Positions 62,083 to 64,000 of a stretch of DNA of 64,000 nt are shown in pieces. The notes below the pieces were generated by a model, which had not been told where the DNA came from, did not search any database, and saw only the letters and a list, made by a program, of their open reading frames with translations. A program made the translations under genes and the position numbers. This DNA comes from Spirodela intermedia (taxonomy: Eukaryota > Streptophyta > Magnoliopsida > Alismatales > Araceae): positions 5,352,001 through 5,416,000 of the forward strand of contig LR746271.1 of assembly GCA_902729315.2 (NCBI GenBank), read 5' to 3'. How positions within the stretch are numbered: the first letter of the stretch is position 1; each line of letters opens with the position of its first letter.

Positions 62083-62880
62083 ATGGGCGCAGGCGGAGGA
62101 CACAGTGCGGCAGTGGTGACGGCGCCGGAGGAGTCGAGGGAGGTGTGGCGTCGGAATATGGGGTTGGAGCTGCCCGGGATCCTGGAGGCGCTCGACTCGG
62201 CCCCTACGCGGCGTTGGACACTGAGTTCCCCGGGTTCCTCCACCAGACCCGCGGTTGACGTCCCCCTGCGAGCGCTACCAAGAGGTCAGGCGCAATGTGG
62301 ACAATCTTAAGCTCATCCAGCTGGGGTTCTCCTTCTTCGGCGACGGCGGGCGCCGCGCCGGACCTGGCAGATAAGCTTCCGCGACTTCGACGTTGCCTCT
62401 CGTCGGATGCGCGATCGGAGGCCTCGGTGGAGCTGCTGAAGAGGAGCGGCATCGACTTGAGCAGGGCAAGAAGAGAGGGGGTCGACTGGGAGGTCCTCTC
62501 CGAGTTACTGCGGCGATGCGATTGGGTGGGGCGGTGCAAGCCCCGGTGGGTGACGTTCCAGGGGCTTTACGAAGTGGCGTACCTGGTGAAGCTACTCACC
62601 GTGGCGCGCCGTTGCCACCAACGATCCCCGGGTTCACCCAGTTGGGGTGGGCGACCCTCGGGAGGGTCATCGCCGTCAAGTACCTCACCAGGTTCTGCGG
62701 AGGGTTCCACCTCGGCCTGGCCCGGCTCGCCGAGACTGTCGGGGTGAAGCTGGAGGGCGGCGCGGCGCACCAAGCCGGCGTCGACGCCCTACTCACGGCG
62801 TCGGTCTTTGAGGTTCAAACGGAGCGAATATGCGGGGGCGCGAAGAAGAGCTGGAGGGCATCCTCCACGGCATCGAGTAG
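62083..62880 (+). pseudogene. CAF1: CAF1/POP2 deadenylase pseudogene, multiply frameshifted
   Basis: CAF1 is the DEDD-family 3' exonuclease of the CCR4-NOT complex that shortens mRNA poly(A) tails. Blocks in the correct order but in changing frames: SREVWRRNMGLELPGI, PYAALDTEFPGF (catalytic DxE kept), RRNVDNLKLIQLGFSFFGD, ISFRDFD, ASVELLKRSGIDL with REGVDWEVLSELL, RWVTFQGLYEVAYLVKLLT, VKYLTRFCGGFHLGLARLAE, HQAGVDALLTASVF and EELEGILHGIE followed by a stop. At least five frameshifts separate them. The usual GYDFGYL is replaced by LYEVAYL, so one catalytic Asp is also missing. Full length and intronless; many functional plant CAF1 genes are intronless too, so this need not be a retrocopy. Confidence 0.88.
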
Positions 62881-63179
62881 GAAAGGATACTACCTCAGTC
62901 CTCGGAGGAAATTGAGCAGGAGGAGGAGCTCTTCATTGAATCCAAGTATAGTAATTGATGCTCAAATATAGTTCTAGTGACCCCCTTCTCAGTTTTTTTT
63001 TTCTTCTAAAAACTAATCTGCGTGGAAAGTAAGAGAGAAACACGGAGAGAGAGAGAAAGAGAGAGAGATCTTCATATCTCCTCAGAATGAATACAGTTGA
63101 ACCCACCGGGGAAGGACCTTCCTAGGAGCCCAGAAGATTCATAGCTCCGATTAATGTCTCATTCTACCAACGGCGTCGG
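62881..63179. other. spacer after CAF1 pseudogene
   Basis: Contains a short GA tract near 63040-63068. Nothing else recognised. Confidence 0.5.
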
Positions 63180-63570
63180 GAGAATGCATCAATCTTTTCA
63201 TCCAGTGCACCAAAATTAGGGTTCAAGACTTGGACTTTTACCAGGGGGAGCTGTACAACAGCTTCATAAGATCATGAGTTTGCCGAAAGCTGGAGCAAAT
63301 TACCCAAGAACCCAAGAACATTGTAATATATGCAAGGTATTGAATCCATAAAATTACCTCAAATCTGCAAGCTTTGGGGATTTGGCCAAAATGTTCAAAG
63401 AATCTTCAGCGACATTTTCCCTTTCCTCAGTGTTAGGGCAACCACAAGCTTTCTCTAGGCAGTCCACAGCTGATAAATACATATGATCAGGAAGCTCATT
63501 GAAAAAGTACCCTGGGCATCCATCACAGAGTTTTTTCCATTAATATCTTCTACTTTGCCCCTGTCCTTTG
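63180..63570 (-). pseudogene. NUP155: second NUP155 pseudogene fragment (later part of protein)
   Basis: Minus-strand blocks: DRGKVEDINGK, then after a frameshift LCDGCPGYFFNELPDHMYLS, AVDCLEKACGCPNTEERENV and LNILAKSPKLADLR, followed by a donor-like gtaatt. After about 80 bp and an acceptor-like 'gctccag' come FRQTHDL and, after another shift, YEAVVQLPLVKVQVLNPN with ALDEKIDA. These match the NUP155 region after the part found at 56.3-57.8 kb. The internal frameshifts make it a pseudogene; an intron seems to be retained. Confidence 0.8.
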
Positions 63571-64000
63571 AGACTTTTCTATAGTTCTCCCAGTAGAAAT
63601 ATTTCTTCTACAAGTGCTTCAACATGAATAGCACTTAGTAACCCATAATCTATTAGTCTTCCACTATTTTTCTTTGATTTTGTCTTGTAGATCATATATC
63701 TAGGCCTTATCACTCCAATTTCTTTTTGGCCCTAACCTTCCAGATAGTTTAAGATATTATCAAACCCTAGTGTAACACAGCGACATTTTAATTAAAAAAA
63801 ACAATATTGTGTAGGATATTAAAATTCAATAATTTAAAGATTTAAATGACATTGACATTCTTCACATACTTCAAAATATGTGACTATGGGATCTGATTAA
63901 CGTCATTTTTAAAGAGTTATGCTGGAATCCATTACATATGTTCAACAATGACATGTCTTATCTCAGTGACTTTGGTTAGATGGATTTTCTCTCACAAAGT
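63571..64000. other. AT-rich right end
   Basis: No gene recognised; upstream remnants of the NUP155 fragment may continue to about 63640. Confidence 0.5.

Noticed and set aside
1-64000. CRISPR arrays, bacterial operons, ribosome-binding sites, phage elements
   Set aside because: The window is plant nuclear DNA with spliceosomal introns; regular repeats here are microsatellites or satellites.

Overview
This window is nuclear DNA of a flowering plant. The genes have canonical spliceosomal introns and encode plant-type families: trehalose-phosphate phosphatase, DREB A-6 AP2/ERF factor, SOSEKI, DUF630/DUF632 protein, peroxisomal ACX2 and a pollen Ole e 1/C13-like protein. Many exons are very GC-rich and the spacers are AT-rich. 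Long (GA)n/(CT)n tracts are everywhere. This fits a monocot or early-diverging angiosperm, but I cannot name the species. All gene models were assembled by hand from splice signals, reading phase and remembered family sequences.

Layout. 1-7.87 kb is AT-rich spacer with a possible LTR remnant at about 1.4-2.1 kb. 7.87-10.55 kb (-) is an 11-exon trehalose-6-phosphate phosphatase. 10.55-24.0 kb is a long spacer of AT-rich DNA and CT/GA microsatellites with no supportable gene. 24.03-24.91 kb (-) is an intronless DREB A-6 factor with a TATA box, a long leader and an upstream ORF. It is divergent from a 10-exon RNase H2 subunit B gene (26.4-30.9 kb, +), and the shared 1 kb spacer is rich in ACGT-core sites. 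30.9-33.5 kb holds a tandem array of W-box cores and a duplicated GA-flanked segment. 33.5-35.5 kb (+) is a plant protein I cannot name, with an internal duplication and a CxCxxC motif. 36.4-37.3 kb is a GA-rich degenerate satellite just upstream of acyl-CoA oxidase ACX2 (37.8-41.7 kb, +). Then follow a DUF630/DUF632 protein (42.0-44.4 kb, -, tail-to-tail with ACX2), a type I inositol polyphosphate 5-phosphatase (46.6-49.5 kb, +), a pollen Ole e 1-like secreted protein (49.8-50.6 kb, -, tail-to-tail) and a SOSEKI polarity protein (52.0-53.5 kb, +).

The right end (54-64 kb) is decayed DNA. It has an intronless NUP155 pseudogene fragment (56.3-57.8 kb, -), a degraded Ty1/copia pol (60.0-61.3 kb, -), a frameshifted CAF1 deadenylase pseudogene (62.1-62.9 kb, +) and a second NUP155 fragment from a later part of the protein (63.2-63.6 kb, -).

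The genes do not form a pathway; this is ordinary plant gene space. The most notable signals are two GC-AG introns, alternative acceptors in RNASEH2B, the uORF and ACGT-element cluster at the DREB gene, a W-box tandem array, a pair of perfect hairpins near 56 kb, and the scrambled order of the NUP155 fragments. I found no convincing new biological system.
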